Source: Glandiceps talaboti (taxonomy: Eukaryota; Hemichordata; Enteropneusta; Spengelidae). Taken from it: a stretch of DNA of 64,000 nucleotides. Shown here piece by piece: positions 62,652 to 64,000 of the stretch (positions are counted from its first letter, which is position 1; each line of letters begins with the position of its first letter). The position numbers and the translations under genes were made by a program. The stretch lies in assembly GCF_964340395.1 (NCBI RefSeq), contig NC_135568.1, forward strand, positions 14,156,776 through 14,220,775, read 5' to 3'. The notes beneath the pieces were generated by a model. It saw only the letters and a list, made by a program, of their open reading frames with translations, had not been told where the DNA came from and searched no databases.

Positions 62652-63618
62652 CCTTTCCTAATATACTTTTCCAAAATTTGCCATGTTGGTGCTCTACTTC
62701 CTGTCTGTGCGTACCTATACCAACATGGTATAGGTTACTTTGTTAATCACAGGGTACTGCTGCTTTCCTCGATGTCTGAACAATACGAAAAAAACATCGA
62801 TCCCTGATTTACACTTCCACAGAATACCAAGGGTACGATGAAGTGATGATACCCTAATTTGTGTGAGGGCGCTGTATTCTTAATTTCCTGTTTGCAGTCT
62901 GCAAAGGCCTATTTTCATGTTTGCATCACATTATATATGAAAGATTGTGCACCCACTTGAAGAGAACATTCCGATCGTTAGACAAATCTGAGAAAGTATC
63001 ACGTTCTACAAGATGGTTCGGGAGCATATGGGGGCACAATAATTTGAGGTGACACTGTGATCGGAGGGATGGAGACACATTAAAGTATATAACACTTGTC
63101 CTGGCAACCTAGAGCGAGATAAATAGAGTTGTTTTCAGCAAAACATGCCCGAGCTTTTCAAGAACTATCAAGATCACCCAGCCTGATCACAAGGTTTCAT
63201 GTTGTGATAGACACCATAAAGATATATAAACACACGGACATCACTACACAGTGTCAACTCTTTAGACAAACAGTAACAACACACACACTATTGCAACCAC
63301 AATAGCATGAGTTATAATTTCTTGAAGTTCAAACTGTTTCTCTCATGTTATTATTTAATATCATTAACTAAACACAAGCTATCACTGTGTAAGCGATGTC
63401 TGTGTGTTACCTTTATGGTACCAATAACCTTGTGATCAGGGTCGCTGATCTTGATAGATCGTTTAATAGCTTGATTTGGGCAAGCTTCTTCGAGAAGAGA
63501 AATAAGAAAATTCACCTGTTAATCCTTTCTGATTATCGTAATGGATTGCAAGCAACAGGAATGTCGGATCACCATCCATTCCCAAGGAAAAACCAGCATG
63601 CTCAGGAAAGTAGAAAGT
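57442..63618 (-). CDS. MOXD1: MOXD1-like copper monooxygenase, C-terminal 330 aa in 7 exons (5' end beyond window)
   Basis: DBH-family, ascorbate-dependent copper type II monooxygenase; substrate of MOXD1-type members is not settled. Minus-strand exons: 63516-63618, 61935-62101, 60575-60778, 59936-59995, 58815-58945, 58201-58366, 57442-57603. GT-AG introns, matching phases, 993 nt. In order: FYFPEHAGFSLG and LLLAIHYDNQKG (its His matches the last CuH ligand of DBH); DSSGIRIHYTPKLRQYDVG and IIPPGASEFSTCGHC; VFGAMVHTHLLGKR, with HTH as the CuM His pair; DDYYDFNYQE; GDGLITTCVYDSSKRD; GGDGTQQEMCLAFLYVYPR, whose Met is the third CuM ligand. The last exon ends in a hydrophobic tail, HVAITAVLVILNVSL. 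That tail and the HYDN and GHC blocks recall MOXD1 rather than DBH. All copper ligands in this half are present, so the enzyme looks intact. The N-terminal DOMON domain and first half lie off the right edge. Confidence 0.9.
57745..58200. repeat. Compound (CCTA)n/(CATA)n microsatellite reaching a splice donor
   Basis: CCTA units at 57751-57781, then CATA tracts from 57951 to 58178, in the last MOXD1-like intron. The 26-bp block ending TTTACAAACTTAC occurs at 58106-58131 and 58175-58200. The second copy is the genuine donor of the penultimate exon. Confidence 0.9.
58488..58675. repeat. Relative of the JmjC-intron foldback at 30246-30540
   Basis: GAGTCATCTCATGTATGGTT, TTTACATCACCTACAAGTTA, ATTGCATCATGGGAGTC and GCAATGGTTGAACAATGAAT follow the same order as 30246-30430. 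The mirrored right half is absent. Confidence 0.75.
59050..59905. repeat. Dispersed repeat copies in MOXD1-like introns
   Basis: TACCTTTAGTAT, AAAAGAAATTG and CAATATGCAACAAATAG (59050-59134) recur diverged at 59518-59591. The second copy continues with AAGGTCAAGGTCAAGGTCAA, ATATCCCTGTGTACCAGG, TTTGAAAGAAATTGGTTATT and ends in CACGGACGGACGGGG, an end I associate with invertebrate interspersed repeats. Element class undetermined. Confidence 0.55.
59212..59358. mobile_element. Hairpin MITE, TAGTCTCGC type, with near-exact target duplication
   Basis: Starts TAGTCTCGCTGCCAGACTC and ends GATAGTCACGAGTC, TTAACGCGAGACTA. Flanks are GTTAGGCAC (59203-59211) and GTTTAGGCAC (from 59359), differing by one T. 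It is the diverged relative of 40395-40573, in an MOXD1-like intron. Confidence 0.82.
60385..60530. repeat. (CATG)n/(CATA)n/(CA)n microsatellite
   Basis: CATG units, a CATA tract with an internal (CA)n, then GACAGACAGACA. Located 45 bp before the VFGAMVHTHLLG exon on the plus-strand map. Confidence 0.95.
60937..60998. repeat. Palindrome with 27-bp arms
   Basis: TTTCGCTTCTGCGGTCATCA plus TATGGCT mirrors AGCCATCTGATGACCGCAGA plus AGCGAGAAA around AGATCG. Confidence 0.9.
61159..61239. repeat. (GTT)n microsatellite with GAT/GCT interruptions
   Basis: GTT trinucleotides with TTGATGCTGCTGTTG in the middle. Confidence 0.95.
61426..61579. mobile_element. Hairpin MITE, TAGTCTATCAG type, second copy, with 9-bp target duplication
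   Basis: Starts TAGTCTTGCTGCTAGACGCT and ends GGTCTAGCAGATAGACTA. GTACACAGG flanks both sides (61417-61425, 61580-61588). The interior GCGAACGAAGTTCGC and TATCGGAAGAACATCCGAGG is the reverse complement of 12991-13136. In an MOXD1-like intron. Confidence 0.92.
61788..61840. repeat. (TG)n microsatellite
   Basis: TG/GTGG tract, 95 bp from the exon ending at 61935. Confidence 0.9.
62218..62332. mobile_element. Diverged hairpin MITE, TAGTCTCGGTTACC type
   Basis: TAGTCTCGGTTACCCAGAGT mirrors GGGGTTACGAGGCTTA at the right, with an inner GAGACTCTGGGG arm. Relative of 34185-34269. No clear target duplication. Confidence 0.6.
62560..62652. repeat. (GTA)n/(GCA)n microsatellite
   Basis: A GTA trinucleotide tract with a (GCA)n block at about 62614-62639. 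The poly-Ser, poly-Val and poly-Thr frames are artefacts. Confidence 0.96.
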
Positions 63619-64000
63619 CTTGAAAATAAAAGATATAATATATTATTATAATATATGCTAATGAGTTTGACAAATATAACAGTGATATTACCATACTTAA
63701 CCGGGGTATAACCTCTTGTTAAGGGGAGGGGGCAAATCTATTTGAAAATTTAAAGGAATGGATGCTGAAGTCGATTGCCACTGTTATTTTAATGTAGTGT
63801 ACCATATAATTGTATGTACATATATACGTCCGATTCTGGAAGGGGAGAGATATCGTATAATTGCACATATAAAAATCGCTGTGCAGTCTTCATGGGGTGG
63901 GGCTACTCAAGTTCTTTGGTTAATTTGGGTGGGGGACATGACATTCCCCGAGAGTGGTCATACGTAACTTTACATTTCATAACCTTGGCAACCAGATGCA
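63619..64000. other. Right edge, intron of the MOXD1-like gene
   Basis: No exon recognised. The preceding MOXD1-like exon must lie beyond the window. Confidence 0.6.

Overview
The window is animal nuclear DNA. It has AT-rich, intron-rich genes with GT-AG introns, tRNA-derived SINEs, LINE remnants, many foldback (inverted-repeat) elements and abundant microsatellites. The gene set includes a zeta-type tubulin, a DBH/MOXD1-type copper monooxygenase and an SLX9 homologue. With the dense small hairpin transposons, this fits a marine invertebrate. I favour an invertebrate deuterostome such as a hemichordate or lancelet, but a lophotrochozoan cannot be excluded.

Layout. Positions 1-9700 are almost entirely tandem repeats: a 153-bp, a 62-bp and a 94/188-bp array lie back to back, followed by decayed relics of the first two and two smaller arrays. 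Positions 13504-21664 (+) hold an 11-exon tubulin of 415 aa, which I read as zeta-tubulin. Positions 22686-26111 (-) hold a 5-exon SLX9 (FAM207A) ribosome-biogenesis gene, tail to tail with the tubulin. A 320-bp spacer then separates SLX9 head to head from a 7-exon gene (26432-32512, +) for a membrane-anchored JmjC-type 2-oxoglutarate dioxygenase of 390 aa. Positions 33000-51990 are gene-poor and full of foldback elements, SINE/LINE debris and microsatellites, including a 1.57-kb inverted-repeat element sitting inside a (TA)n tract. Positions 52006-53709 (+) hold an intronless kelch-like CDS (567 aa). Positions 57442-63618 (-) hold the last seven coding exons of a MOXD1-like monooxygenase that runs off the right edge.

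The genes do not form a pathway. SLX9 and the JmjC gene probably share a bidirectional promoter.

The most interesting pattern is a set of hairpin mini-transposons sharing TAGTCT...AGACTA ends. Five have exact 9-10-bp target-site duplications and one has a near-exact duplication; their interiors fall into at least three types. All exon models and repeat boundaries were read by eye, and no alignments or database searches were run.
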